A DNA stretch of 64,000 bases from Streptomyces luteolus (GTDB lineage Bacteria > Actinomycetota > Actinomycetes > Streptomycetales > Streptomycetaceae): positions 62,001-126,000 of the forward strand of contig NZ_JASCIS010000002.1 in NCBI RefSeq assembly GCF_029968015.1, read 5' to 3'. Under the pieces are notes generated by a model that had not been told where the DNA came from, searched no databases, and saw nothing but the letters and a program-made list of their open reading frames with translations. Both the position numbers and the translations under genes were made by a program. Of this stretch, positions 46,614 to 55,051 are shown piece by piece; the stretch's first letter is position 1, and each line of letters starts with the position of its first letter.

Positions 46614-48007
46614 TTCCGCAGCAGCCTTCCCGCGCGCTCCCGCAGCACCTTGACCGCGTCCGTCGCCGCCTTCTCGCCCTTCACGCCGACCTTGTCCGTG
46701 GTGCCCCCGGCCCACGCCCCGGCGTGCAGCGCGACGGTCTTCTTCCGTACGGTCGACTCCACGGCCAGCGGCTGCAGCGTGAACCGGCCCGCGTCCCAGC
46801 GAAGGAGGCCGATGCAGGCCCCGGACTTGGCGACGGCCTCCGGCGTGAGCGGCGACGCGGTGGGGATGCGATCGGCGTCGACGTGGAGCGGCTGACCGGC
46901 GAACGTCAACGTCAGCTCGTCCTCGTCGAGTTGGGTCGCGTACCCCTCGACGAACACCGGGACCGCGAGGCGGGTCGGGTGCCGGTCGAGAGGTGCCGTG
47001 GGGGTGTCGGTGGCCGTGGGCAGGGCGACGCGGGCGGTGGCGAAGGGGTCGGCGGGCTCGCCGGGGCGGGCGTGCGCGTCGCTCCACAGGAGGTCGCCCT
47101 CTGCGGTGAGCGGCATGTCCGTGAGCTCCGTCGAGCGCCCCTCACCGAGGGCTTCGAGCAGCGACATGTACGGCCGCAGCAACTGCCACAGGCCCGCCCC
47201 GACGACCGTGTCCGGTTTCGGCACCGACACACTGGCCCGTACCAGCCGCGCGGCTGAGCCGTCCGCGGGCTCAAGGACCGCGTGCACCTGGGCCTGCACG
47301 GCGGTGGCGTGCTCTTGGACGTCCACGCCGAGCGGCAGCAGGCGGCCGGTGACTGTGGTCGTCTCCGGCACTCCGGCCGCGCCGGGCAGCGTGAGGAGCA
47401 TGGCGCGCGCCCACAGGTCCGCCCACCGGCGCTCCGGGACGCGCTGCAGGGACGCGCCGGGGCAGGAGGCGGCGAGTTCGGCGGCGAAGCCGTCGAGGAG
47501 GGCGGCGAGGCGGCGCAGTCCGGGCTCGGGCAGCAGGGCCGAGACGACCGGGGCGGCACCGGAGACCACTTCGTGGTCCATGCCCTGCCAGCCGCAGCGG
47601 GCCAGGTCGGCCAGCCAGGACCGGGCGGCCATCAGCACGTTGACCTCCTGGGCGGGCTCGCGCGGGCCGTCGGCCGGGGCGGCGAGCTCCGCGCGCGGGC
47701 GGCCGACGGCCTCCTCCACGCGGGTGCCGAGCGCGTCGTGGACGGAGCCGAGCAGGGCGGTGCGGGCGGCGGCGAGCGCGACGAAGTGGTCCTCGCTCGC
47801 GCCAGCGGCGGCTGCCTTCTCCGCGGCCTCGGCGACCCTCGCGGCGAGCGGCGTGCCCGCGACGGCGTCGGCGAGCCCCAACAGAGCGGCCCCCTGGGCG
47901 GGTTGGGGCCGGAGCAGGCCCGAGCTGAGCGCGGCGTCGAAGGCGTCCACGGCGGCGAGGGCCTCGTCGAGCCCTTCGACGGGCTCGGTCAGCAGATCCG
48001 TACGCAT
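46610..48007 (-). CDS. Uncharacterised protein of the MoxR/VWA operon
   Basis: 465 aa, no motif I can name. It is Ala/Leu-rich and helical through about 1-200, then mixed. It stands where DUF5691 proteins stand in related clusters, but I cannot confirm that from sequence alone. ATG 48007 overlaps the SWIM gene's stop by one base (TGATG), and its own stop overlaps the VWA start, so translation is coupled throughout. Conserved-looking stretches include DLARCGWQGMDHEVVSGAA and LLRPYMSLLEAL and GACIGLLRWDAGRFTLQPL. Confidence 0.8.
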   Translation of the reverse strand: MRTDLLTEPVEGLDEALAAVDAFDAALSSGLLRPQPAQGAALLGLADAVAGTPLAARVAEAAEKAAAAGASEDHFVALAAARTALLGSVHDALGTRVEEAVGRPRAELAAPADGPREPAQEVNVLMAARSWLADLARCGWQGMDHEVVSGAAPVVSALLPEPGLRRLAALLDGFAAELAASCPGASLQRVPERRWADLWARAMLLTLPGAAGVPETTTVTGRLLPLGVDVQEHATAVQAQVHAVLEPADGSAARLVRASVSVPKPDTVVGAGLWQLLRPYMSLLEALGEGRSTELTDMPLTAEGDLLWSDAHARPGEPADPFATARVALPTATDTPTAPLDRHPTRLAVPVFVEGYATQLDEDELTLTFAGQPLHVDADRIPTASPLTPEAVAKSGACIGLLRWDAGRFTLQPLAVESTVRKKTVALHAGAWAGGTTDKVGVKGEKAATDAVKVLRERAGRLLRK

Positions 48008-48525
48008 CAGGCCACCGCCCTCGTCGGCGGGAACCACTGCATCTCGGGCAGGGGCGCCGTGGTCGGGTCGCACTCCAGGTAGGCGAGGTGACGCAGGAAG
48101 CGGCTGAAGACCGTCGCCGCGGCCTTGCTGTCCCCCGGCGAGGGCCGCGTGGAGGCCATGGCGTGCGTGAGGCTCGCCGCGTCGGGCTCGGTGTCTCCGA
48201 GGTCGCACTTCAGATAGCGGGCGACGCGCACGGCGCCGTACTGCAGCACCGCTTCCCTGATCAGTGCCGCGATGTGGTTGCAGTACGAACCCCGGGCGCC
48301 TCCGCACGGCCGGTTGTTGTTCGTGCTGCAGGCGTATGCGTACGCCCCTGCCGTCACCGACGAGACATACACCCGGCCGATGTCCGAGCCGCTGGAGACG
48401 ACTCCCTGCAAGCGTCCGTCGGCCAGTTCGACGAACGGAACCTTGGCGAGCTTCCGCGGCCGTGCGGGCGCCATGACCCGTGCCGTGCTCGACCTCTCCC
48501 ACCCTGACAACGCACCATCTCCCAT
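48007..48525 (-). CDS. SWIM zinc-finger protein, first gene of the operon
   Basis: 172 aa from ATG 48525; ATG 48474 (MAPARPRKL) would give 155. The SWIM-type zinc motif lies in YACSTNNNRPCGGARGSYCNHIAALI, with Cys ligands and a final Cys-x-His (CNH). SWIM domains bind DNA or proteins. It follows a DNA-damage-type promoter by about 45 bases, which supports ATG 48525. The C-terminal part FSRFLRHLAYLECDP is not a known domain. The gene opens the five-gene operon. Confidence 0.8.
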   Translation of the reverse strand: MGDGALSGWERSSTARVMAPARPRKLAKVPFVELADGRLQGVVSSGSDIGRVYVSSVTAGAYAYACSTNNNRPCGGARGSYCNHIAALIREAVLQYGAVRVARYLKCDLGDTEPDAASLTHAMASTRPSPGDSKAAATVFSRFLRHLAYLECDPTTAPLPEMQWFPPTRAVA

Positions 48526-48569
48526 GCACCAGAGGACTGTCCCCTGCCGGACCGGCGGGGACATCAATG

Positions 48570-48592
48570 AACCTACTGGCGACCACTGACAA
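48570..48592 (-). promoter_or_regulatory. RecA-NDp / PafBC-type DNA-damage promoter
   Basis: Read on the minus strand, TTGTCAGTG (48592-48584), eight bases GTCGCCAG (48583-48576) and TAGGTT (48575-48570). This matches the mycobacterial RecA-independent damage promoter consensus tTGTCRgtg-N8-TAnnnT at every conserved place. It points at the SWIM gene, with a transcript start expected near 48563. Confidence 0.8.
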
Positions 48593-48674
48593 TGGGGGCT
48601 TGGGCGGGCCAAAGGTGCTGGTCACAGGGGTAGTTGAGGGTGCCGGGGGGCAAGCGAAAGCCGTTCGACTGCGG

Positions 48675-48760
48675 CGCCGCCGTGGCTGGTCGCGCCCCGC
48701 GGCGAAGCCGCAAGTGTCACAGCCCCGCGCCCCTATCGGGGCACGTGACTCAGCCCCTCC
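48675..48760. repeat. Modular 3'-end element, copy 7 (inverted GGGGCGCG module)
   Basis: Read on the minus strand it contains CCCCGATAGGGGCGCGGGG and GCGCGACCAGCCA, the same module as at 7810 and 26660, with a changed centre (GCGGCTTCGCCGC hairpin at about 48700-48712). It lies just 3' of the SpoIIE-phosphatase stop. Confidence 0.65.
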
Positions 48761-48761
48761 G

Positions 48762-51308
48762 TCAGCCCCTGCGCCCCACCGGAACCGACAGCTCGAACCA
48801 CACCGACTTGCCGTCGCCCGCGCGCGCCGAGCCCCACTCACGCGCCAGGGCGCTCACCACGGCCAGGCCGCGGCCGAACTCGTCGGCCGGGCCGGTGCTG
48901 AGCAGTGTGGGCAGGGTGTGTTCGTCGTCGATGACCTCGCACTGCACCACGTCCGAGCGGACCAGGCGCAGCGCGAGCTGGTCCCCGTGGGCGTGCCGCA
49001 CCGCGTTGGTGACGACCTCGCTGACCAGCAACTCGGCGGTCTCCACGAGCTGTTCGAGCCCCCAGCGGCGCAGCTGGGCGCGGACCAGACGGCGGGCGCG
49101 GCCGACCTCGCGCGGGTCCACCCGGAGCTGCCAGTCCGCGACGTCCTCGGCGGCGATGCCGTTGAGCCGGGCCATCAGGAGGGCGACGTCGTCCTTGCGG
49201 CCGCCGCGGCCCGCTTCGGTGAAGGTCACGGCGAGGGCGCGGACGATGGTGTCGCAGGCGTCGTCCATGGAGGCCGCCGGGTGGGCGGCCGACTCGCAGA
49301 GCGTGGCGAGGCCGACGCCGATGTCCTCGCCGCGCATCTCGACCAGGCCGTCGGTGCACATCACAAGCCGGTCGCCGGGCGAGACGGGGACGCGTACGGT
49401 CTCGAAGGGCACGCCGCCGACGCCTATCGGGGCGCCCGTGGGCAGGTCGAGGAGGTCGCTGCGGCCGTCCTCGGCGCGGACCACGACGGGCGGGATGTGC
49501 CCGGCGTTGGAGATCTGCAGCTCGCCCGCGATCGGGTCGTACACCGCGTACAGGCAGGTGGCCAGATACTGCTCGCCGAGGCGCTGCGCGAGGTCGTCGA
49601 GGTTGCGCAGGAGCTGGTCGGGCGGCAGGTCGAGGGCGGCCATGGTCTGCACGGCCGTCCGCAACTGGCCCATCATCGCGGCGGAGTTGAGGCCGTGCCC
49701 CATGACGTCCCCGACGACGAGGGCGGTGCGGGAGCCGGGCAGCTTCACCGAGTCGAACCAGTCACCGCCGACGCGGCCGAGGAGGGTGCCCGGCAGATAG
49801 CGGGTGGCGATGTCGCAGCCGGACATGCGGGGCGGGATCTGCGGAAGCATGCTGTCCTGGAGCGTCTCGGCGACGTTCTCCTGGTACGTGTACATGCGCG
49901 CGTTGTCGAGCACCAGGGCCGCGCGGGCGGCGAGTTCGGCGCCGGTGACGCGGTCCATGTCGTTGAAGACGACGCGGTCCGGGTGGCGAAGGAGGACGCT
50001 GAAGCCGAGGACGACGTTGCGCGCCTTGAGGGGCACGATCAGCATCGACCGGCCGACGATGAACGGCCGGATGTCCCGCTTGTCCAGCTCGGAGGCGATG
50101 GCGTGGCCCATCTCCTCGCTGATGTACGGGATCAGGACGGGGTCGCCGGTCGTCATGCACTGGAAGAACGGCGTGTCCGCCGGGAACGGCATGGCCTCGC
50201 CGACCGGCACGACGTCGTCCCAGCGGCCCGGCTCGTCGGTGTGCTCCAGGGCGACGCGGTGCCACATGGTGGTGGAATCGGGCACGCCCTCGGCGAACCC
50301 CTCGCCCGCGACGACCTGTTCGCGCAGATAGGTGCAGGCCACGTTGGCGAAGCGGGGCACGATCGCGCGGCTGACCTCGTTGATGGTCCTCGCCAGGTCG
50401 AGGGACGTGCCGATCCTGCCGCTGACCTCGTTGAGGAACTCCAGACGCTCGCGCACCGCGAGGTACTCGAGGTCCTCGGTCTCGTCCGCGAGGTGCTCGA
50501 GGTCCTCGGTCTCGTCCGCGAGCTCCGGCGGCACGGGCCCGCCCTCGGTCTCGTCCGCGAGCTCCGGCGGCACGGGCCCGCCCTCGGCCACGGCGCGCGC
50601 CACCCGCTCGCGGCGCGCCTTGCGCTCCGCGCGCCGGGGCACGCCCCAGTCCGGCGTGACCGGGACGCGGTCGTGCCGACTGAACTCCAGTACGGGATAG
50701 CCCAGTTCGAGGACCTGCGAGACGATCCGGGAGCCCTCGGCCACGCTCATGCTTGGCAGGATCTCGGGCAGCCGGCGCGCCAGCTCCTCGTACCCCGGGA
50801 ACTCGGTGTGCAGGCCGAAGCCGGGGGCGATGCGTTCGGTGGCGCCCTCCGGGTCGGCTGAGTCCTCGACGTCGTGGGGGTCCTCGCGGCGCAGCCCGTC
50901 GGCGTCGGCGGCGAGGACGAGCAGCCGCTCGGGTCCGGGACCGACCAGGGGGTACGCCCACCACAGGACGTCCACGCGGTCGCGGCCGGGTTCGGAGAGA
51001 CGGGCGCGGCCCGCGGCCGGGTAGGAGGTGTGCCCGCCGAGTGACGCCTCCAGGTCGGAGCCCAACTCCTCGTACGCGTCGGGCAGGTCGAGGGGCGTCG
51101 CCGCTTCCTCGGGCAGGGCGCCGGAGACGGGCAGCAGGTCGATGGCGCGACCGCCCACCGCCTCGTCCTTCGCGTATCCGAACAGGCGGCGTGCGCCGCT
51201 GCTCCAGTGCGAGACGAGACCCGCTCCGTCCACGACGACCACGGCCAGCGGAATGCGGCCGGCGACGGCGGACTGCGTCGCCGGCCCATCCGGAGTGCCA
51301 CGCTCCAT
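48762..51308 (-). CDS. SpoIIE-type protein phosphatase with PAS, GAF and ATPase domains
   Basis: 848 aa signalling protein. PAS domain about 10-130 (IPLAVVVVDGAGLVSHWSSGARRLFGY), GAF-like domain about 280-450, PP2C/SpoIIE phosphatase about 470-700 (GRVGGDWFDSVKLPGSRTALVVGDVMGHGLNSAAMMG) and a C-terminal HATPase_c anti-sigma-type kinase (LLVSEVVTNAVRHAHG, about 760). Proteins of this layout control anti-anti-sigma factors by dephosphorylation. A 30-bp and a 39-bp tandem duplication lie between GAF and PAS. AAGGAG is 9 bases before ATG 51308. It might act on the SigB-type factor, but no partner is adjacent. Confidence 0.9.
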   Translation of the reverse strand: MERGTPDGPATQSAVAGRIPLAVVVVDGAGLVSHWSSGARRLFGYAKDEAVGGRAIDLLPVSGALPEEAATPLDLPDAYEELGSDLEASLGGHTSYPAAGRARLSEPGRDRVDVLWWAYPLVGPGPERLLVLAADADGLRREDPHDVEDSADPEGATERIAPGFGLHTEFPGYEELARRLPEILPSMSVAEGSRIVSQVLELGYPVLEFSRHDRVPVTPDWGVPRRAERKARRERVARAVAEGGPVPPELADETEGGPVPPELADETEDLEHLADETEDLEYLAVRERLEFLNEVSGRIGTSLDLARTINEVSRAIVPRFANVACTYLREQVVAGEGFAEGVPDSTTMWHRVALEHTDEPGRWDDVVPVGEAMPFPADTPFFQCMTTGDPVLIPYISEEMGHAIASELDKRDIRPFIVGRSMLIVPLKARNVVLGFSVLLRHPDRVVFNDMDRVTGAELAARAALVLDNARMYTYQENVAETLQDSMLPQIPPRMSGCDIATRYLPGTLLGRVGGDWFDSVKLPGSRTALVVGDVMGHGLNSAAMMGQLRTAVQTMAALDLPPDQLLRNLDDLAQRLGEQYLATCLYAVYDPIAGELQISNAGHIPPVVVRAEDGRSDLLDLPTGAPIGVGGVPFETVRVPVSPGDRLVMCTDGLVEMRGEDIGVGLATLCESAAHPAASMDDACDTIVRALAVTFTEAGRGGRKDDVALLMARLNGIAAEDVADWQLRVDPREVGRARRLVRAQLRRWGLEQLVETAELLVSEVVTNAVRHAHGDQLALRLVRSDVVQCEVIDDEHTLPTLLSTGPADEFGRGLAVVSALAREWGSARAGDGKSVWFELSVPVGRRG
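50461..50588. repeat. In-frame 30-bp and 39-bp duplications within the phosphatase gene
   Basis: Two 30-bp copies (50461-50490, 50491-50520) encode DLEHLADETE-type repeats; a 39-bp unit (50521-50559) and its partial copy to 50588 encode GGPVPPELADETE. Both keep the frame and produce an acidic linker. Confidence 0.9.
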
Positions 51309-51461
51309 GGTCTGGGCTCCTTCCCGTGGCGCGGATGAAGATCTGCGCCACGACCACGGTACGGCGCGTGCGGCAGGCGGTGTGCGGCAACTTCGGAAAT
51401 TGGACCGGAAGGATGCGCGGGCGACGCGCCCCCTGTGCGCCCCCTGTTGTGCGCGGCCCGC

Positions 51462-51548
51462 GCGCACCGGCGACGACGTGCGGCGCACCTGCCACGACGT
51501 GCGGCGCACGGGTGACGGGTGGGTGGCGCACGGGCGACGGGCGGGGTG
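51462..51548. repeat. 21-23 bp x4 repeat just 3' of the MFS gene
   Basis: Units at 51462-51482, 51483-51503, 51504-51525 and 51526-51548, each starting GCGCAC and carrying (C/G)GACG. The array lies 18 bases past the MFS stop (51566) and before the phosphatase start. Confidence 0.7.
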
Positions 51549-51565
51549 GCGCGGGGCCCGGATCG

Positions 51566-53983
51566 TCAGTCCTCGTGGCCGAGTTGGAGGTCCCGTTCGG
51601 TGCGCCCGCCGCCCGCGACCTGCAGCACGGTGGCGACCGGCGGGTAGCCCGCGGCGATCACGGTGTACTCGCCGGAGGACAGGTCGACGAAGCGGAATGT
51701 GCCGTCCGGCCCGGTGGTGAGGGTGTCGACCACGTTGCCCGCGGCGTCGAGCAGGGTGACGCGGGCGTCCTCGACGGCCCGTCCGCCGGTGGCCCGCACG
51801 GTGCCGCGGAGGACGGCGCCACCGGCGAGTTCGATGTCCTGCCGGGTCTCGCGCGCGGCCTGCACGCTGACCGGGACCGCGGCCGGCCGGAAGGCGGGGG
51901 CGCTGGCGGCGAGGGTGTACTCGCCGGCCACCAGCTCCGTGATGACGTAGCCGCCTTCGCGTCCGCTGCGGGCGGTGGCGACGACCTCGCCGCGCACATC
52001 GGTCAGGGTCACGGCCGCGTCCCGTACGGGGCTGCCGTCGGCGGTGACGACGAGTCCGGCGAGGCGTCCGGCGCCGCCGAGCACGACATCGAGTTCGACG
52101 GGCCGCTCGCCGACGGTGACGGAGACGGCCTGCGGCTGGTGCCCTCCCGCTGCGGCGATCAGGACGTACGAACCGGCTCCGGGTGTGGACAGCGCGTACC
52201 GTCCGTCGTCGCCGCTCGCGCCGCGGCCGATCTGCTGCCCGGTGACGTCGATCAGGGTGAGCGCGGCGCGGGGCACGCTGGTTCCGTCGGAGTGCTGGAC
52301 GCTGCCGCACACGGGCACGCCCGCGGTGTGCGCGGCGCTGCGGGCGGCCGGGACGGTGGCGGCGTGCTCGGTCGGGTGGGCGCTCTGGGGCGCGGCGTCG
52401 GCGGCGTTGGCGGACAACAGAGGTGTCTCCTTGAGGAACAGGGCGATGAGGAGGCCGAGTACGAGGACCGGCACGAGGTACAGGAAGATCCGCGGCATGG
52501 CGTCCGCGTACGCCTGGATGTAGCCCTCGCGCAGCTGCTCGGGGAGCCGGTGGACGAGTTGGGGCGTGATCGACTCGGGGTCGGGCAGGTCGGCGCCCGT
52601 GGGCAGCCGGTCGGTGAGGGCGTCGGCGAGCCGGTCGGCGAAGAGGGTGCCGAAGACGGCGGCGCCGACGCTGCCGCCGATCTGCCGGAAGTAGTTGTTG
52701 GCGCTGGTGGCGGTGCCGAGGTCGGCGGCCGGTACGGCGTTCTGCACGGCGAGGATGAGTACGGGCATGATCAGGCCGATGCCGATGCCGAGCGCGCCCA
52801 TCCAGATGCTGTAGTCGAGGCGTGAGGTGTCGGCCTCCAGGCGGGAGAGCAGCCACATGCCCACGGCGGAGGCGGCGCCGCCGAGGATCGGGTAGACGCG
52901 GTAGTGGCCGGTGTGGCTGATGAGTTGGCCGGAGACGATGGACGCGACGACGATGCCGAACATCATCGGCAGCATGAGGAGCCCGGACTCGGTGGCGGTG
53001 GCCCCGTCGACCATCTGCAGGAAGGTCGGCAGATAGCTGGCCGCGCCGAACATGCCGACGCCGACGATCGCCCCGACGAGCCCGGTGATGTTGAACGTCG
53101 GATCGCGGAAGAGGCGCAGCGGAATGATCGGTTCTGCCGCGAACCGCTCAACGACGAGGAACAGCACGGTCGACAGCACGGCACCGGCGCCGAGCCCGAT
53201 GATCACGCGGTCGCCCCACTCGTACTCCGTACCGCCCCAACTGGTCAGCAGGACCAGGCAGGTTGAGGCCGAGGCGAGGAACAGCGCCCCCAGAACATCG
53301 AACCGGGGCTTGGCGGTGGGCTTGGGCAGCTTCAGGACGACGGCGATGACGGCGAGGGTGAGCAGGCCGAACGGCACGTTGATGTAGAAGCACCAGCGCC
53401 AGCTCGCGTGGTCGGTGAAGAAGCCGCCGAGCAGCGGTCCGGCGACGGAGGCGAGTCCGTACGCGGCGCCGATCACGCCCATGTAGCGGCCGCGTTGGCG
53501 GGGCGGGACGATGTCGGCGATGATCGCCTGCACGCCGATCATGAGGCCGCCGGCGCCGACGCCCTGGATCGCGCGGAAGGCGATCAGCTCATCCATGGTC
53601 CGCGACCAGCCGGCGAGTGCGGAGCCGATGATGAAGACGACGATCGCGAACTGGAAGACGCTCTTGCGGCCCAGGAGATCGCCGAGTTTGCCGTAGATCG
53701 GCAGTCCGATGGTGGCGGTCAGGAGGTACGCGGTGATCGCCCAGGACATCTTGTCGAGGCCGTGCAGCTCGCCGACGATCTTCGGCAGCGCGGTGGCGAC
53801 GATCATCTGCTCCAGGGCGGCGAGCAGCAGGGCGAGCATCAGCCCGGCGAATACCAGGCGGACCCGGCGCGGGCTCAGCTCCTGCGCGGGGTCGGGGCCG
53901 GGTTCGGCCGGCGGTGGGGGCTGCTCCGCTGCCGGTGCGGCCTCGGGGGCCTGCTCGTCCTGCACCAGAGTCGTCCCACGCAC
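51566..53983 (-). CDS. DHA2-family MFS exporter with Ig-like carboxypeptidase-regulatory tail
   Basis: 805 aa. The N-terminal 510 residues are a 14-helix drug/proton antiporter of the EmrB/QacA type: [18 protein letters not shown] (motif D1-like), [14 protein letters not shown] (motif A), and the C-motif [20 protein letters not shown]. The tail (about 560-805) has three beta-sandwich repeats of the carboxypeptidase-regulatory/SdrD-B type, each ending with GxYxL or YTVIA-like strands ([56 protein letters not shown]). Such a tail on a permease is unusual. GTG 53983 has GGGGAG 8 bases upstream. Confidence 0.9.
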   Translation of the reverse strand: MRGTTLVQDEQAPEAAPAAEQPPPPAEPGPDPAQELSPRRVRLVFAGLMLALLLAALEQMIVATALPKIVGELHGLDKMSWAITAYLLTATIGLPIYGKLGDLLGRKSVFQFAIVVFIIGSALAGWSRTMDELIAFRAIQGVGAGGLMIGVQAIIADIVPPRQRGRYMGVIGAAYGLASVAGPLLGGFFTDHASWRWCFYINVPFGLLTLAVIAVVLKLPKPTAKPRFDVLGALFLASASTCLVLLTSWGGTEYEWGDRVIIGLGAGAVLSTVLFLVVERFAAEPIIPLRLFRDPTFNITGLVGAIVGVGMFGAASYLPTFLQMVDGATATESGLLMLPMMFGIVVASIVSGQLISHTGHYRVYPILGGAASAVGMWLLSRLEADTSRLDYSIWMGALGIGIGLIMPVLILAVQNAVPAADLGTATSANNYFRQIGGSVGAAVFGTLFADRLADALTDRLPTGADLPDPESITPQLVHRLPEQLREGYIQAYADAMPRIFLYLVPVLVLGLLIALFLKETPLLSANAADAAPQSAHPTEHAATVPAARSAAHTAGVPVCGSVQHSDGTSVPRAALTLIDVTGQQIGRGASGDDGRYALSTPGAGSYVLIAAAGGHQPQAVSVTVGERPVELDVVLGGAGRLAGLVVTADGSPVRDAAVTLTDVRGEVVATARSGREGGYVITELVAGEYTLAASAPAFRPAAVPVSVQAARETRQDIELAGGAVLRGTVRATGGRAVEDARVTLLDAAGNVVDTLTTGPDGTFRFVDLSSGEYTVIAAGYPPVATVLQVAGGGRTERDLQLGHED

Positions 53984-54246
53984 GTACCCGCTCCCCTCGT
54001 CCGCGCCCGGTCGCGCCGCCCATTTCTCGCATTACGCGACAACTGCGGGCAACCGAAAAGTTCGCCGCGAACAGGGTCTACGGCCGCTCCCCACAAGGGT
54101 GTTGGGCCGTGCACGCACCCGGCGGACCTCGGGGTTTGACGCGCTACGCGGGTGCGTGATGTGCGCGGGGAGTGCGCCGGGAGCGTGCCCGGAAACCACC
54201 CGAACCAGCGACAGGCCGACCGTGGACGTCACGGCCGGCCTGTCGC
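53984..54246. other. Gene-free stretch upstream of the MFS gene
   Basis: No coding signal is convincing here. TCGC-ATTAC-GCGA (about 54026-54038) is a short inverted repeat about 45-55 bases upstream of the MFS start and may be an operator. The rest has no pattern I can name until the array at 54247. Confidence 0.4.
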
Positions 54247-54314
54247 GGGGCTCACTTCTCGGCGGGGCTCACTTCTCGACGGGGCTCACTTCTCGGCGGG
54301 GCTCACTTCTCCAC
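54247..54314. repeat. 17-bp x4 tandem repeat overlapping the SRPBCC stop codon
   Basis: On the minus strand units of GAGAAGTGAGCCCCGCC occur four times from about 54314 to 54247. The first carries the final codons GAG AAG and stop TGA (54305-54303); the others repeat TGA with a shifted frame. Confidence 0.9.
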
Positions 54315-54746
54315 TTCGGCGGCGAGCTTGCCGAGCAGCTCGTCGTAGATCCGCCCGAGGCCCTTGGGCGCGAAGGTCTTCTCGAAGAAGCCGCCGATGC
54401 CGCCCGCGCCGATCCACACGCTCGACACGACGACCTTGGCCCGGCCCTCGCCCGCGGGGGTGACGGTCCAGGTGGTCACCATCGAGGAGTTGCGGTCCTT
54501 CTCGACGAGCTGTCCGTCGGTCGGCTCGCTGACCTCGAGGAGGCAGTCGCGGACGCGCTTCTTGGTGGCCTGGAGCTTCCAGTGGACGAGGGTGCCCTCG
54601 CCGTCACCGCCCTCGCGGACCTCGTACTCGCTGAAGTGCGCGGGCAGCACCTTCGGACGCGTGCCCTTGTAGTCGGCGAGCGCGTCGAAGACATCGTCCG
54701 GGGCCGCCGCGATGATCCTCTCGGTCACGGCTTCGACCTGTGCCAT
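54303..54746 (-). CDS. SRPBCC / polyketide-cyclase-like protein
   Basis: 147 aa of the START/Bet v1 fold, binding a hydrophobic ligand in a central cavity: MAQVEAVTERIIAAAPDDVFDALADYKGTRP, then HFSEYEVREGGDGEGTLVHWKLQATKKRVRDCLLEV and SMVTTWTVTPAGEGRAKVVV with the C-terminal long helix. No catalytic residues are known. ATG 54746 is set by GGAGG at 6 bases. The gene is alone, with repeat elements on both sides. Ligand unknown. Confidence 0.87.
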   Translation of the reverse strand: MAQVEAVTERIIAAAPDDVFDALADYKGTRPKVLPAHFSEYEVREGGDGEGTLVHWKLQATKKRVRDCLLEVSEPTDGQLVEKDRNSSMVTTWTVTPAGEGRAKVVVSSVWIGAGGIGGFFEKTFAPKGLGRIYDELLGKLAAEVEK

Positions 54747-54814
54747 GGCACTTCCTCCACTGCGTTGCTTTTCGGGGTACGGGGTGCTGCGTACTCCATT
54801 GTGACGGGTTGCCG

Positions 54815-55051
54815 GGGGTGGGGTTTCCCCTACCCGCCCCTTCCCGAAAGACTGCCGTCGGCTGCGGGGGCTCCGCCCCCGGACCCCCTCCCCCAAGCTC
54901 TCGGCTGCGCTCGAGCAGGGGGGACCCCCATCTCAAACGCCGGAGGGGCTGAATTTTCAGCCCCTCCGGCGTTTGAGGAGGCCCATCCGGCGAGGCCACG
55001 CGGCGCCAGCCGCATATCGACACAGTCGGGAAGGGGCGGGGAGGGGAAAAT
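54815..55051. repeat. Modular 3'-end inverted repeat, copy 8
   Basis: Outer arms CCCGCCCCTTCCCGA (about 54835) and TCGGGAAGGGGCGGG (about 55028), enclosing GGGGGCTCCGCCCCCGG, CCCCCAAGCTCTCGGCTGCG with CTCGAGCAGGGGG, and the pair CTCAAACGCCGGAGGGGCTGA with TCAGCCCCTCCGGCGTTTGAG (about 54933-54978). It lies 3' of the SGNH gene and before the SRPBCC gene. Confidence 0.8.

Noticed and set aside
48762..52856. A 1364-residue minus-strand frame
   Set aside because: Only the part from ATG 51308 is real; the rest is the antisense or shifted frame over the MFS gene, and AAGGAG marks the true start.
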